DNA of 64,000 nt from NCBI RefSeq assembly GCF_019083995.1, contig NZ_JAHRCU010000008.1:62001-126000 (forward strand), read 5' to 3'. The DNA comes from Roseococcus sp. SDR. Its GTDB lineage: Bacteria > Pseudomonadota > Alphaproteobacteria > Acetobacterales > Acetobacteraceae. The notes under the pieces are model-generated. The model did not search any database. It worked only from the letters and a program-made list of their open reading frames with translations, and was not told where the DNA came from. Positions 16,916-25,621 of this stretch are shown piece by piece (positions within the stretch are counted from its first letter, which is position 1; every line of letters starts with the position of its first letter). A program made the position numbers and the translations under genes.

Positions 16916-18268
16916 CTATTCGGCGGCCAACAGGGGGCGCGCCTGGCTTTCCATCTCGTGGCGGAGCCGCACCGCATCCTGCGTCGCGTCCAGCGCCACG
17001 TCGGATTGGCGCAGGACCGCGCCCGCCGGAATGTCGCGCAGCAGCTTCACGCCATGGGCGAGGCCGATCGGCAGCGCGTTCTCGGCCAGGCTGCGCGCGG
17101 CCGGGATGCACTTGCCCCAGACCATGGCGCCGCCCTCGCCATCCAGGATCTCGCCGGCCTTGAGCGGACGCTTGGCGGTGGCCACCGCATCGCCGCGCCA
17201 GGCCTCGCTCATGCCCGTGGGCTCGCGCCGCAGCGCGACGGAGGCGACGGAGACGGCGAGTTCCAGGCCGATGAGGTGATAGGGGCGCCAGAGTGCGGCG
17301 TAATGGCCGGTGCTGTCCGTGTGCACGCCGTACTCCGAGAAGCAGCGGCGGATATAGTCGGTCTCGCCCTCGAAGACGGCATAGACGCCCCAGCGCAAAT
17401 CCCCTACCACCTGGCGCGCATCGCGCTCCAGGCTGCTGATCACCTCCACCATGCCCTTCTGCGGCAGGATGCCGCCCTCGCTGCGCGGGCGGAGGATATG
17501 CGGCAGGTCCTGCACGCCGCAGGGCGGGAAGGCGAGGCCATCCTCGGGCGGGAGAAGGCCGGTGGCGTTCGCGATGGCGGCCATCTCGATGCTCGACTTC
17601 GTGCCATCGAGGAAGGAGTTGAACATCTGCGGGTTCATCCCGCCCGCCTTGGCCTGCTCCGGCGTCAGCCCGTAATGGCCCCAGACCGTCTCGGGCGTGG
17701 AGGCGTGGAAGATGGGCAGGTATTTCGTGCCCTTGCCGGCGGCGATGACCGGCAGGCCCATGGCGCGGATGGTATCCACCATCTCGCAGACCAGGGCCGG
17801 CTGGTCGCCATAGGCCATGGAATAGACGACGCCCGCCTGGGCGGCCTTCGCCGTCAGCAGCGGGCCGGCCAGCACATCCGCCTCGACATTCACCATGACG
17901 ATGTGCTGGCGCGCGGCGATGGCGGCGAGCGCGTGGCGGATGCCGGCGGCCGGGTTGCCGGTGGATTCCACCACCACCTCGATGCGCGGATCATTCACCG
18001 TCGCCGCATCCTCGGTGACGAAGGTGGCGCCGGAAGCCAGCGCGGCATCGAGGCTGGCGGCGGCCGAACGCTCCGGCTCCCAGCCGATGCGCGTCAGGTT
18101 CTCGCGCGCGCGGGCGGGCGCGAGATCGGCGATCACGGCCACATGGATGCCGGGCGACCGCGCCGCCATGGCGAGGAACATGGCGCCGAACTTGCCGGCG
18201 CCGATGACGCCGACGGTGATGGGCTTTCCAGCCGCCGCGCGGGCGGCGAGGAGGCGGGAGAGGTTCAT
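16916..18268 (-). CDS. COG4091-type NAD(P)-dependent oxidoreductase with C-terminal SAF domain
   Basis: 450 residues. The N-terminal Rossmann domain (ITVGVIGAGKFGAMFLAMAA) resembles the homoserine dehydrogenase NAD-binding domain. A central catalytic-like region carries HASTPETVWGHYGLTPEQA, and the final 80 residues (RPLKAGEILDGEGG to LRQSDVAL) are a SAF-like domain. The family is called predicted homoserine dehydrogenase with SAF domain, but hom activity is doubtful because the classical homoserine-binding and ACT regions are absent. First gene of a three-gene operon with an SDR and a Bug receptor, so catabolism of a sugar acid or polyol is a reasonable guess. Confidence 0.8.
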   Translation of the reverse strand: MNLSRLLAARAAAGKPITVGVIGAGKFGAMFLAMAARSPGIHVAVIADLAPARARENLTRIGWEPERSAAASLDAALASGATFVTEDAATVNDPRIEVVVESTGNPAAGIRHALAAIAARQHIVMVNVEADVLAGPLLTAKAAQAGVVYSMAYGDQPALVCEMVDTIRAMGLPVIAAGKGTKYLPIFHASTPETVWGHYGLTPEQAKAGGMNPQMFNSFLDGTKSSIEMAAIANATGLLPPEDGLAFPPCGVQDLPHILRPRSEGGILPQKGMVEVISSLERDARQVVGDLRWGVYAVFEGETDYIRRCFSEYGVHTDSTGHYAALWRPYHLIGLELAVSVASVALRREPTGMSEAWRGDAVATAKRPLKAGEILDGEGGAMVWGKCIPAARSLAENALPIGLAHGVKLLRDIPAGAVLRQSDVALDATQDAVRLRHEMESQARPLLAAE

Positions 18269-18333
18269 GGTCGGGTCACCTGTTCAAATGCCTGGCGCAG
18301 ACAAGCCACGGCCCGGCCCTGGAGGCAAGCCGC

Positions 18334-18705
18334 CTACTGCACCAGCACGCAGGAGGGGTTTTCCTGCGTGCCCGAGACCTGGAGCGTGGCCGCCCGGTCG
18401 CCCAGCCCCGTGACCTGGCAGAGTTGGCGCAGAGGGCCGCCCACATTGCCGCGGATGGTGAAGCGCACCTGCGTGGCACCCGGCTGGCCGCGCTGGCAAC
18501 GCCGGCCGGGGTCGGTGACGACATAGTAGATGTTGTTCCAGGTGCCGGCGCTGTCGCGGGCGTCCATGATGATATTGGCGGCCCAGCTGCTCTGAAGTTC
18601 CACGCAGTAGAGGAAGAAGGTCGAATTCTGGCTTTGCGCGGGGGGCGCGATGGCCAGGGCCGAGAGGCCCAAGGCGGATGCGGCGAGCAGGGTGTTGCGG
18701 ATCAT
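18334..18705 (-). CDS. Small secreted protein of unknown function
   Basis: 123 residues, not recognised. Residues 1 to about 25 (MIRNTLLAASALGLSALAIA..AQSQ) form a signal peptide, so the mature part of about 98 residues should be periplasmic or exported. It contains three Cys (in LYCVEL, RRCQRG and QLCQV) and one near the C-terminus (SCVLVQ), enough for two disulfides, and looks beta-rich. It stands alone between the SAF oxidoreductase and hisD, with GGAGAT just upstream as a ribosome-binding site. Confidence 0.7.
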   Translation of the reverse strand: MIRNTLLAASALGLSALAIAPPAQSQNSTFFLYCVELQSSWAANIIMDARDSAGTWNNIYYVVTDPGRRCQRGQPGATQVRFTIRGNVGGPLRQLCQVTGLGDRAATLQVSGTQENPSCVLVQ

Positions 18706-18817
18706 CGGGGATCTCCTTCGCCAACCATGCTACCGCTGCGCCGGGGCCTGCCCAATCGGTGCGCGCGATCGATGCGATCGGTTTCGCCCGATCATCACGG
18801 CCGCCACACGCCGCCTG

Positions 18818-20104
18818 TCAGAGCCGGATGGCGACGCTCGCCGCATGGGCGCCCAGGCCCTCGGCCTCGGCCAGCTTGACCGCGGCGGGGCCGATGGCGG
18901 CCAGGCCCACGGCATTGGCCTCCACCCAGGTGGTCCGCTTCAGGAAATCATAGACCGAGAGGCCCGAGGCGAAGCGGCTGGTGCGGCCGGTGGGCAGCAC
19001 ATGGTTGGGGCCGGCCACGTAGTCGCCGATGGCTTCGGGCGTGTAGCGGCCGAGGAAGGCGGCGCCCGCGTGGCGGATTCGCGCGAAGAGGGCCTGTGGA
19101 TCGGCCGTCATGATCTGCAGGTGCTCCGGCGCCAGGCGATTGGTGAGGTTGGCGGCCTCCTCCCAGTTCTGGACCAGGATGATGGCGCCATGCCTGGCCC
19201 AGCTTTCGCCCGCGATGGCGCGGCGGGGCAGGGTTTCCAGGGCCTTCTCCACCTCGCGCGCCACGGCCTGCGCGAAGCCCGCGTCATCGGTGATGAGGAT
19301 GGATTGCGCGGCCTCGTCATGCTCGGCCTGGGCCATCAGGTCCATCGCCACATGGGCCGGGTTGTTCGTGCCATCGGCCAGGATCAGCACTTCGGAGGGG
19401 CCGGCGATGGAATCGATGCCGACGCGGCCGAAAACCTGGCGCTTGGCTTCCGCCACATAGGCATTGCCAGGGCCCACCACGCGGTCCACCGGCGCGATGC
19501 TCGCCGTGCCCCAGGCCAGCGCCGCCACCGCCTGCGCGCCGCCGATGCGCCAGACTTCCGTGACACCCGCGCGGCGGGCGGCGGCCAGCACCAGCGGGTT
19601 GAGCGCGCCGCCCGGCGTGGGGACGACCATGGCGAGGCGCGCCACGCCGGCCACGCGCGCCGGGATGGCGTTCATCAGCACGGAGGAGGGGTAGGCCGCC
19701 TTGCCGCCAGGGACGTAGAGGCCGACCGCATCGAGCGCGTTCCAGCGCAGGCCGAGGGCGACGCCATCGGCGCCGGGGAGGACGAGGTCGGCCGGGAGTT
19801 GCGCGCGGTGGAAGGCTTCGATGCGCTGTGCGGCCAGGTCGAGCGCTTCCAGCAGCGTTGGCTCCACGCTGGCGATGGCGGCGTCGACCTCGGCGGGGGT
19901 GACGCGCAGCGCCGTGGGGTCGGCCGGCGCCCAGCCGTCGAAGCGCGCGGTCAGGCGCAGCAGGGCGGTGTCGCCTTCGCTGCGGATGGACTGGATGATC
20001 TCGGCGACGGCGGCGTCCACGCGCGTGGTCGTATCGCGCCCATCTTCCAGGATGGCGGTGAAGGCGGCTTCGAAGCCGGCATCGCGTGTGCTGATCAGCT
20101 GCAT
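18818..20104 (-). CDS. hisD: Histidinol dehydrogenase
   Basis: 428 residues, the normal length. It catalyses the last two steps of histidine synthesis, histidinol to histidine, with zinc and two NAD. I start at ATG 20104 (MQLISTRDAGFE); an earlier in-frame start adds residues encoded by an intergenic hairpin region. Recognisable segments are YVPGGKAAYPSSVLMNAIPA, the zinc-ligand region AQAEHDEAAQ, and PNHVLPTG near the C-terminus. It lies 119 bases downstream of hisG across a spacer with three hairpins. Confidence 0.96.
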   Translation of the reverse strand: MQLISTRDAGFEAAFTAILEDGRDTTTRVDAAVAEIIQSIRSEGDTALLRLTARFDGWAPADPTALRVTPAEVDAAIASVEPTLLEALDLAAQRIEAFHRAQLPADLVLPGADGVALGLRWNALDAVGLYVPGGKAAYPSSVLMNAIPARVAGVARLAMVVPTPGGALNPLVLAAARRAGVTEVWRIGGAQAVAALAWGTASIAPVDRVVGPGNAYVAEAKRQVFGRVGIDSIAGPSEVLILADGTNNPAHVAMDLMAQAEHDEAAQSILITDDAGFAQAVAREVEKALETLPRRAIAGESWARHGAIILVQNWEEAANLTNRLAPEHLQIMTADPQALFARIRHAGAAFLGRYTPEAIGDYVAGPNHVLPTGRTSRFASGLSVYDFLKRTTWVEANAVGLAAIGPAAVKLAEAEGLGAHAASVAIRL

Positions 20105-20120
20105 GTCAAACTCATGGTTC

Positions 20121-20214
20121 CCAAAGGCCTGGGCCTTTGGCGGGGTCCAGGGGCAGCGCCCCTGGGGGCATGTTTGAGGGGCTGATTCACGCCTTTGGTG
20201 ATTCCACCAAAGGC
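20121..20214. repeat. Three hairpins between hisG and hisD
   Basis: Three perfect inverted repeats follow each other: 20121-20140 (stem 8-9 bases, CCAAAGGC type), 20147-20165 (8-base stem CCAGGGGC, AGC loop) and 20191-20214 (10-base stem, ATTC loop). The outer two share the CCTTTGG/CCAAAGG core. The middle one matches the CCAGGGGC core of the 13088-13108 hairpin. They sit inside an operon, so they may stabilise or attenuate the murA-hisG-hisD message, or be dispersed REP-like elements with no function. Confidence 0.75.
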
Positions 20215-20223
20215 GATCAGACC

Positions 20224-20907
20224 CTAGGCGAGGGCGGCCCTGAACCGCGCAATCCACCCGGCGATTTCTTCCGGGCGCGTCTTCAGCGCGGTGCGGTTCA
20301 CGATGAGGCGCGAGGTGACATGCGCGATGACTTCGGTTTCCACCAGCCCATTCGCCTTCAGGGTCGAGCCGGTCTGCACCAGGTCCACGATGACGCGGGA
20401 GAGGCCGAGGGAGGGCGCCAGCTCCATGGCGCCGTTCAGATGCACCACCTCCGCCTGCACGCCGCGGGCGGAGAAGTGGCGGCGGGCGATGTTCGGGTAT
20501 TTGGTGGCGACGCGAATGCGCGACCAGCGTGACGGATCGTCCTGCCCCGCCGTCACCGCCTGTTCGGCGACGGAGACGCGGCAGCGGCCCAGGCCCAGGT
20601 CGAGCGGCGCGTAGATCTGGTCCGTGTCGTATTCCATCAGCACGTCGCCGCCGCAGACGCCGATCTGCGCGCCGCCATGGGCCACGAAGGTCGCGACGTC
20701 GAAGGGGCGGACGCGCACCACGTCCAGCATCGGGTCATTGGTCTCGAAGCGCAGGCGGCGACTGTCCTCATCGGCGAAGTCGGCGGCGGGGACGATGCCG
20801 GCGCGGGCCAGCACGGGGCGCAGTTCCTTCAGGATGCGGCCCTTCGGCAGGGCCAGGATGAGGCCGGTGCCGGCCTCGCTGGTGGTCAGCGGCATGGGCA
20901 TGTCCAT
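20224..20907 (-). CDS. hisG: ATP phosphoribosyltransferase catalytic subunit, short form
   Basis: 227 residues, the short HisG form lacking the C-terminal allosteric domain. It commits ATP and PRPP to histidine synthesis. Evidence: ILALPKGRILKE, FETNDPMLDVVRVRP, GVCGGDVLMEYD, DLGLGRCRVSVAE and VDLVQTGSTLKANGL. Short HisG needs the HisZ regulatory subunit, a HisRS paralogue not in this window, so hisZ should be elsewhere. ATG at 20905-20907 overlaps the murA stop (TGATG), so the two are translationally coupled, an arrangement typical of Rhodospirillales. Confidence 0.95.
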   Translation of the reverse strand: MDMPMPLTTSEAGTGLILALPKGRILKELRPVLARAGIVPAADFADEDSRRLRFETNDPMLDVVRVRPFDVATFVAHGGAQIGVCGGDVLMEYDTDQIYAPLDLGLGRCRVSVAEQAVTAGQDDPSRWSRIRVATKYPNIARRHFSARGVQAEVVHLNGAMELAPSLGLSRVIVDLVQTGSTLKANGLVETEVIAHVTSRLIVNRTALKTRPEEIAGWIARFRAALA

Positions 20908-22169
20908 CACGCGGGCAGCCGCGCGATGTCGGCGCCGACGGCGGCCAGCTTCTGCTCGACATGCTCATAGCCGCGGTCGAGGTGATAGACGCGGTTCACG
21001 ATGGTCTCCCCCTCGGCGGCGAGGCCGGCCAGGATGAGGCTGACCGAGGCGCGCAGGTCGGTCGCCATCACCGGCGCGCCGGCGAGCTTCGGCACGCCGC
21101 GGATGATGGCGGAGGTGCCGTGGAAGTTGATGCGGGCCCCCATGCGCATCAGCTCGGGCACATGCATGAAGCGGTTCTCGAAGATGGTCTCGGTGATCAT
21201 CGAGGCACCCTCGGCCACGCACATCAGCGCCATGAACTGGGCCTGCATGTCGGTCGCGAAGCCGGGGAAGGGTTCGGTCACCACATCCACGCCGCGCAGG
21301 CCGTTGAGGCGGCTGACGGTGAGGCCGGTATGGGTCTCGGCCACATCCACGCCGGCATCGCGCAGCACGCGGGCGACGGCGCCCAGATGCTCCATCTTGG
21401 CACCTTGCAGGTGCAGCGTGCCGCCGGTGATGGCCGCCGCGCAGGCATAGGTGCCGGCCTCGATCCGATCAGGGACGATGGGGTGGGTGGCCGACATCAG
21501 CGTGGCTCCGCCCTCGACGCGCAGCGTGCCGGTGCCGATGCCCTCGATGCGGGCGCCCATGCGCATGAGGCACATGGCGAGGTCGCTGATCTCGGGCTCG
21601 CGCGCGGCGTTGACCAGCTCGGTCTCGCCCTCGGCGAGGCAGGCGGCCATCAGCAGGTTCTCGGTGGCGCCGACGCTGACCTGGGGGAAGATGATCTTGG
21701 CCCCGCGCAGCTTGCCCTGGGGGGCGCGGGCCTCGATGTAGCCGGCATTGATGTCGATCTCGGCGCCGAGCTGCTCCAGGCCCTTGATGTGCAGGTCCAC
21801 CGGCCGGGTGCCGATGGCGCAGCCGCCGGGCAGCGAGACGCGGGCCTGGCCGTAGCGGGCCAGCAGGGGCCCGAGCACGAGGACGGAGGCGCGCATCTTG
21901 CGGACGATGTCGTAGGGCGCTTCCAGGTTGGTGGCGGCGCCGCTCAGCTTCAGGGTCCGGGCCTCGCGGTCATGCTCGACGGTCAGCCCGTGCTGGACGA
22001 GCAGGGCGCGCATGGTGGCGATGTCGGCCAGGTCCGGCGCGTTGGTCAGCGTCAGTGGCCCGTCGCAGAGCAGGGCGGCCGCCATCAGCGGCAGGGCCGC
22101 GTTCTTGGCGCCTGAGACCGGCACGGTGCCGTTCAGCTTCACGCCGCCGCGGATGCGAATCCGGTCCAT
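20907..22169 (-). CDS. murA: UDP-N-acetylglucosamine 1-carboxyvinyltransferase
   Basis: 420 residues. MurA transfers enolpyruvate from PEP to UDP-GlcNAc, the first step of peptidoglycan precursor synthesis. The N-terminal [21 protein letters not shown] holds the conserved Lys and Asn. The catalytic Cys is Cys117 in [13 protein letters not shown], so the enzyme should be fosfomycin-sensitive in principle. I start at ATG 22169 (MDRIRIRGG) rather than a GTG/ATG 18 codons earlier, which has no conserved residues. It heads the murA-hisG-hisD run. Confidence 0.96.
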   Translation of the reverse strand: MDRIRIRGGVKLNGTVPVSGAKNAALPLMAAALLCDGPLTLTNAPDLADIATMRALLVQHGLTVEHDREARTLKLSGAATNLEAPYDIVRKMRASVLVLGPLLARYGQARVSLPGGCAIGTRPVDLHIKGLEQLGAEIDINAGYIEARAPQGKLRGAKIIFPQVSVGATENLLMAACLAEGETELVNAAREPEISDLAMCLMRMGARIEGIGTGTLRVEGGATLMSATHPIVPDRIEAGTYACAAAITGGTLHLQGAKMEHLGAVARVLRDAGVDVAETHTGLTVSRLNGLRGVDVVTEPFPGFATDMQAQFMALMCVAEGASMITETIFENRFMHVPELMRMGARINFHGTSAIIRGVPKLAGAPVMATDLRASVSLILAGLAAEGETIVNRVYHLDRGYEHVEQKLAAVGADIARLPA

Positions 22170-22289
22170 GTGATCTCTGCCTAATCCAAAACCCAGCCTG
22201 GAGCCTGGATCATCTGCCACCACCCCCCGCTCAAGACAACCGCGCCCTGAGCATGGCCCGCCCCCGGCCGGAGGGGGCGGCGGCGCCGG

Positions 22290-23516
22290 TCAGTGGCCGG
22301 AGAACACCAGTGCCTTGAAGGGCAACATAAGGGTCTGAATTCGCAGCAGGATCGCATGCACCAAGCCGACGGCGTCGATCCCATGCAGTGCGATGGCCTG
22401 CAGTGTCCCGGTGGCCGGGTCGCTCAGCGCCTCGTGGTTCGAGGTGTAGGCGTTGGCGAAGCAGTTGCTGCCAGGGATCACCTGGTCCAGCCCGCCGGGA
22501 TAGAGCGGCTCAAGGATGGCCAGCACGGTGCCGGGCCGGCTGAACTGCTGGGCGTCCAGCAGCACGTCGCCGCCGCGCACCTGCCCGCTGGCGACGAAGG
22601 GCTGCACGCCCGTCACCACCATGGGGATGACGGTCCAGGGCAGGGACGCGCAGCTCGCCTCGGCCAGCATGCCGACGCGCAGGACGCGCGCCTCGATCTG
22701 GCCGAAGCCGGCGGCGAGGCGCGGGCTGCGCTGGCCCAGATCCTCCGGCACCAGCACGCCCGCAGGGCGGGCGAAGGGGTTCACCACATCGCCCACCTGC
22801 AGCAGGAACTGCTCCACACGGCCAGAGACGCCGGCGCGCACGATGGTCTTGTCCAGCTCGGCCTCGGCCTGGGCGAGGGCGGCCAGCGCGCTGGCCCGCT
22901 CGGCCGGGAGCTGATCGGAGAGCCGGGCGGCGACGGCCTCGCGCGCGGCCTGGGCGGCGGCGACCCCCGCTTCGCGCTGCCGCACCGTCACCTGGAGGCG
23001 CTCCACCTCGCGCCGGGCCGCGACATCGCCGAGCGAACGGCGCATCGCCAGTTCATCCGCCGTCTGCTGCAGCGCGGCCTGGGCTTCCAGGATGCGGGCC
23101 TCGGCGGCGGCAAGGTCGGCCTGGGCCACCAGCCGGGCGGCATCCACCTCGGCCACCGCGCGCCGCGCGACCTCGACGGCGGTGCGCTGGGTTTCGTCCG
23201 CCAGGCGGAACAGCGGCGCGCCGGCCTCCACCGCCTCGCTGCCGCGGACGTAGATCTCGGCCACGCGGCCGTTGATCTGGGGGACGATCGGCACGGTGCG
23301 GAAGACCGAGCTGACATGCACGCTGGTCGGGTGGAAGTAGAAGACGGCGGTGATCAGGCTGATCGCCAGCAGCAGGCAGGTGACGATGCCCCAGCGCAGC
23401 TCGAACCAGACCGAGAAGAGCGTGATCTCATGGCCGAAGCGCTTGCCCTGGGCGTAACGCCGGAAGAGGTAGTCCGGCAGGATCGTGACCATCGAGCAGA
23501 GCAGGATTTCCAGCAT
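22290..23516 (-). CDS. HlyD-family membrane-fusion (adaptor) protein
   Basis: 408 residues. An amphipathic N-terminus (LPDYLFRRYAQGKRFGHEITLFSVWFELRWG) precedes one membrane helix at about 43-61. VSSVFRTVPIVPQINGRVAEIYV is the first half of the biotinyl-lipoyl domain, then a long Ala/Glu/Arg coiled coil (about 115-225), the second lipoyl half (TIVRAGVSGRVEQF) and a beta-barrel domain. Such proteins link an inner-membrane pump to the outer membrane; no pump or TolC gene is adjacent. It starts 3 bases after the small membrane protein gene, its likely partner. The exported compound is unknown. Confidence 0.85.
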   Translation of the reverse strand: MLEILLCSMVTILPDYLFRRYAQGKRFGHEITLFSVWFELRWGIVTCLLLAISLITAVFYFHPTSVHVSSVFRTVPIVPQINGRVAEIYVRGSEAVEAGAPLFRLADETQRTAVEVARRAVAEVDAARLVAQADLAAAEARILEAQAALQQTADELAMRRSLGDVAARREVERLQVTVRQREAGVAAAQAAREAVAARLSDQLPAERASALAALAQAEAELDKTIVRAGVSGRVEQFLLQVGDVVNPFARPAGVLVPEDLGQRSPRLAAGFGQIEARVLRVGMLAEASCASLPWTVIPMVVTGVQPFVASGQVRGGDVLLDAQQFSRPGTVLAILEPLYPGGLDQVIPGSNCFANAYTSNHEALSDPATGTLQAIALHGIDAVGLVHAILLRIQTLMLPFKALVFSGH

Positions 23517-23519
23517 GGC

Positions 23520-23936
23520 TCAGTGGCCCCGCTTCCTGGCGGCCTGGGTCTGCGGCTGCGCCTCGGGATCGTCGCCGCCGCCGGGCGGCAGGCCTGCGAT
23601 GCGCTCGCTCGATCCGGCGATCCGGCGCATGGGGCTCAGGAAATCCGGGAAGTCGATCAGCGCCAGCAGGAGCCCGGCCACCCAGAAGGCATGGATATGG
23701 GTGAAGAGGGCGAGCAGCCCGAGCACGGCCACGATCTCGAATTGCAGCTTGTGGGTGCGGTGCGCCATGCGCTCCGGCAGGGTGTGCAGCCTGAGGAAGA
23801 GCAGGCCGAAGGCGATGGTCGAGACCAGCAGGATGCCGGCCGTGATCCACATCAGCCCGTCGCTGCCATCGGGGCCGGGGATGAAGATGGGCAGGTGGTG
23901 CGGGGCGGCCGGATGGATGGCGGCGGGCGTGCTCAT
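23520..23936 (-). CDS. Small integral membrane protein paired with the HlyD-like adaptor
   Basis: 138 residues, not recognised. The Pro/His-rich N-terminus (HPAAPHHLPIFIPGPDGSDG) is followed by two membrane helices (about 29-48 and 66-92), joined by a loop with RLHTLPERMAHRTHK, then a charged Gln/Arg-rich tail. It is immediately upstream of and co-transcribed with the HlyD-family gene (3-base gap). The pairing resembles E. coli yibI-yibH in layout (small membrane protein plus HlyD), but I see no sequence basis to call it the same family. Confidence 0.7.
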   Translation of the reverse strand: MSTPAAIHPAAPHHLPIFIPGPDGSDGLMWITAGILLVSTIAFGLLFLRLHTLPERMAHRTHKLQFEIVAVLGLLALFTHIHAFWVAGLLLALIDFPDFLSPMRRIAGSSERIAGLPPGGGDDPEAQPQTQAARKRGH

Positions 23937-24014
23937 GCGGCGGGATTCTTGTGCTGTCGGGGAGGGAGGGCCCGCGCGAGCCTATGGCCTTCGCCTCCCC
24001 GGCGAAAGTCCTGG

Positions 24015-24818
24015 TCAGCCGGTCCGGCCGCGTTGGCGAGCGAGGTGCCAGCGCTGCACCCGGGCGATGAGCGCATTGCGCAGATCTGGCGGCAGCGCGC
24101 CCACCAGCCGGATGCCCAGATGCACGCGGCGCGGGAAGGAGATGCGCGTCCGGCCGGCGGCAATTCCCTCCAGCGTGAGCCGCGCGGCGCGCGCCGGCCG
24201 CATGATCAGCGGCATGGGCATGGTGTTGCCGGCACTGAGCCTGGTGCGGATATAGCCCGGTGCCACGGCATGAAGCCGGATGCCGCGCGCGCGCTCATTG
24301 CCATCCATCGCCTCCGCCCAGGCCTGGAGGGCTGATTTGCTGGCCGAATAGGCGGGCGCCATGGGTGCGGCCACGAAGGCGAGGATGGACGAGATCACCG
24401 CGATGCGGCCGCGCACGCCATCGGTGTCCATCGGCTGCTCCGCCATGGCGGCGATGGCTGGCAGCGCCGTGTTGATGGTGCCGGTGACATTGGTGTTCAG
24501 GATGCGCCGCGCCTGCTCGGCGCATTCGAAGGGGGCACCGATCTCGCCCAGCACAGCGGCATTGGCGATGACGAGGTCGAGCGGCCTGGACCCCTGCACC
24601 CAGCTCGTCATGGAAGCCGCGTCGCAGACATCGATCACGGCCGTGGTGACGCAGGCCCCGCGGGCGATGCACAATGCCTCGGTCTCCGCCAAGCCCGCCG
24701 GGTCGAGATCCCCGAGATGAAGCATGACTCCGGGCGCGGCGCAGGCCTCGGCCAGCGCGCGACCCAGGCCGGAGGCCGCGCCGGTGATCAGCACGTTTCG
24801 CCAATTGTAGCGACCCAC
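24015..24818 (-). CDS. Short-chain dehydrogenase/reductase (SDR)
   Basis: 267 residues. Starts at GTG 24818 (GTG GGT CGC TAC), which places the cofactor motif TGAASGLG near residue 12. ANAA replaces NNAG; catalytic residues are Ser in SSILAF and Tyr/Lys in YSASK. The substrate is unknown; membrane-lipid or polyketide-like SDRs such as this are often annotated without function. The C-terminal PRRVHLGIRLVGALPPDL may be a short amphipathic helix. It is separated by 30 bases from the end of dcd upstream. Confidence 0.82.
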   Translation of the reverse strand: MGRYNWRNVLITGAASGLGRALAEACAAPGVMLHLGDLDPAGLAETEALCIARGACVTTAVIDVCDAASMTSWVQGSRPLDLVIANAAVLGEIGAPFECAEQARRILNTNVTGTINTALPAIAAMAEQPMDTDGVRGRIAVISSILAFVAAPMAPAYSASKSALQAWAEAMDGNERARGIRLHAVAPGYIRTRLSAGNTMPMPLIMRPARAARLTLEGIAAGRTRISFPRRVHLGIRLVGALPPDLRNALIARVQRWHLARQRGRTG

Positions 24819-24848
24819 GGGGTGTCTCGGCCTTCGCGAACCCGTCCT

Positions 24849-25403
24849 CTACAGCCGTGGCAGCGCCACGCCGCGCTGGCCCATGTATTTGCCCGCGCGG
24901 TCGGCATAGCTCACCTCCGGCGCGCCGGCCCCCTGCAGGAAGAGGAACTGGCAGATCCCTTCATTGGCGTAGACCTTGGCCGGCAGCGGCGTGGTGTTGC
25001 TGATCTCGATGGTGACCTGGCCTTCCCACTCGGGCTCCAACGGCGTCACGTTCACGATCAGGCCGCAGCGCGCATAGGTGGACTTGCCGAGGCAGACCAC
25101 CAGAACGTCGCGTGGCACCTTGAACCACTCCACCGTGTGGGTCAGCACGAAGGAATTGGGCGGGATGATGCAGACAGGGCCCTTGCGGGTGACGAAGCCG
25201 GTCTCCGAGAATTCCTTGGGGTCCACCACCGCGTTGTCCACATTGGTGAAGACCTTGAACTCGTCCGCCGCGCGCGCGTCATAGCCGTAGGAGGAGAGGC
25301 CGTAGGAGATCACGCCTTCGCGCTTCTGCGCCTCGATGAAGGGCGAGATCATGCCATGCTCGGTCGCCATGCGGCGGATCCAGTGGTCGGGCATGATGGG
25401 CAT
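24849..25403 (-). CDS. dcd: dCTP deaminase
   Basis: 184 residues. Deaminates dCTP to dUTP, the main route to dTMP in many bacteria. Family features: [15 protein letters not shown] at the N-terminus, [59 protein letters not shown] (containing the conserved Arg and catalytic Glu region), and [11 protein letters not shown] at the end. ATG 25403 is chosen because an earlier in-frame start lies inside the small ORF upstream. The stop of that ORF is one base away (TGACATG), so translation is probably coupled. Confidence 0.95.
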   Translation of the reverse strand: MPIMPDHWIRRMATEHGMISPFIEAQKREGVISYGLSSYGYDARAADEFKVFTNVDNAVVDPKEFSETGFVTRKGPVCIIPPNSFVLTHTVEWFKVPRDVLVVCLGKSTYARCGLIVNVTPLEPEWEGQVTIEISNTTPLPAKVYANEGICQFLFLQGAGAPEVSYADRAGKYMGQRGVALPRL

Positions 25404-25404
25404 G

Positions 25405-25575
25405 TCAGGGCTTCCTCGGCTCTGGCTCGGAGGAGGGGGGTCTAGCCTCGTTCGGGGCGTCCCGTCCATCGGCCGAGGCGTCCGGCGCCTCGGCGCGGGC
25501 GCGCTGCTGCGCCTTGCGCTTGCGGAGATTGGCCCGCAGCGCGGCGGCGCGGCGGGCTTCCTTGTCGTCGGTCAT
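25405..25575 (-). CDS. 56-residue basic protein upstream of dcd
   Basis: A short open frame from ATG 25575 to TGA 25405, one base before the dcd start. It reads [23 protein letters not shown].., with a strongly basic helix-like N-terminal half and an acidic, Pro/Ser-rich C-terminal half. The Arg/Ala/Lys pattern looks like the small [15 protein letters not shown] proteins of related bacteria, which I recall only as hypothetical. The tight junction with dcd supports expression. Function unknown; the alternative is a translated leader. Confidence 0.6.
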   Translation of the reverse strand: MTDDKEARRAAALRANLRKRKAQQRARAEAPDASADGRDAPNEARPPSSEPEPRKP

Positions 25576-25621
25576 GCGGCGGCGTGGTCCAGCTGGTTGG
25601 GCGATGCCGGCCCGTCACACC

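Noticed and set aside
22257-22280. GC hairpin (22259-22265 with 22273-22279) after the HlyD-like gene
   Set aside because: Stem is real, but there is no T run on either strand, and GC-rich spacers of this genome form such stems often; not called as a terminator.
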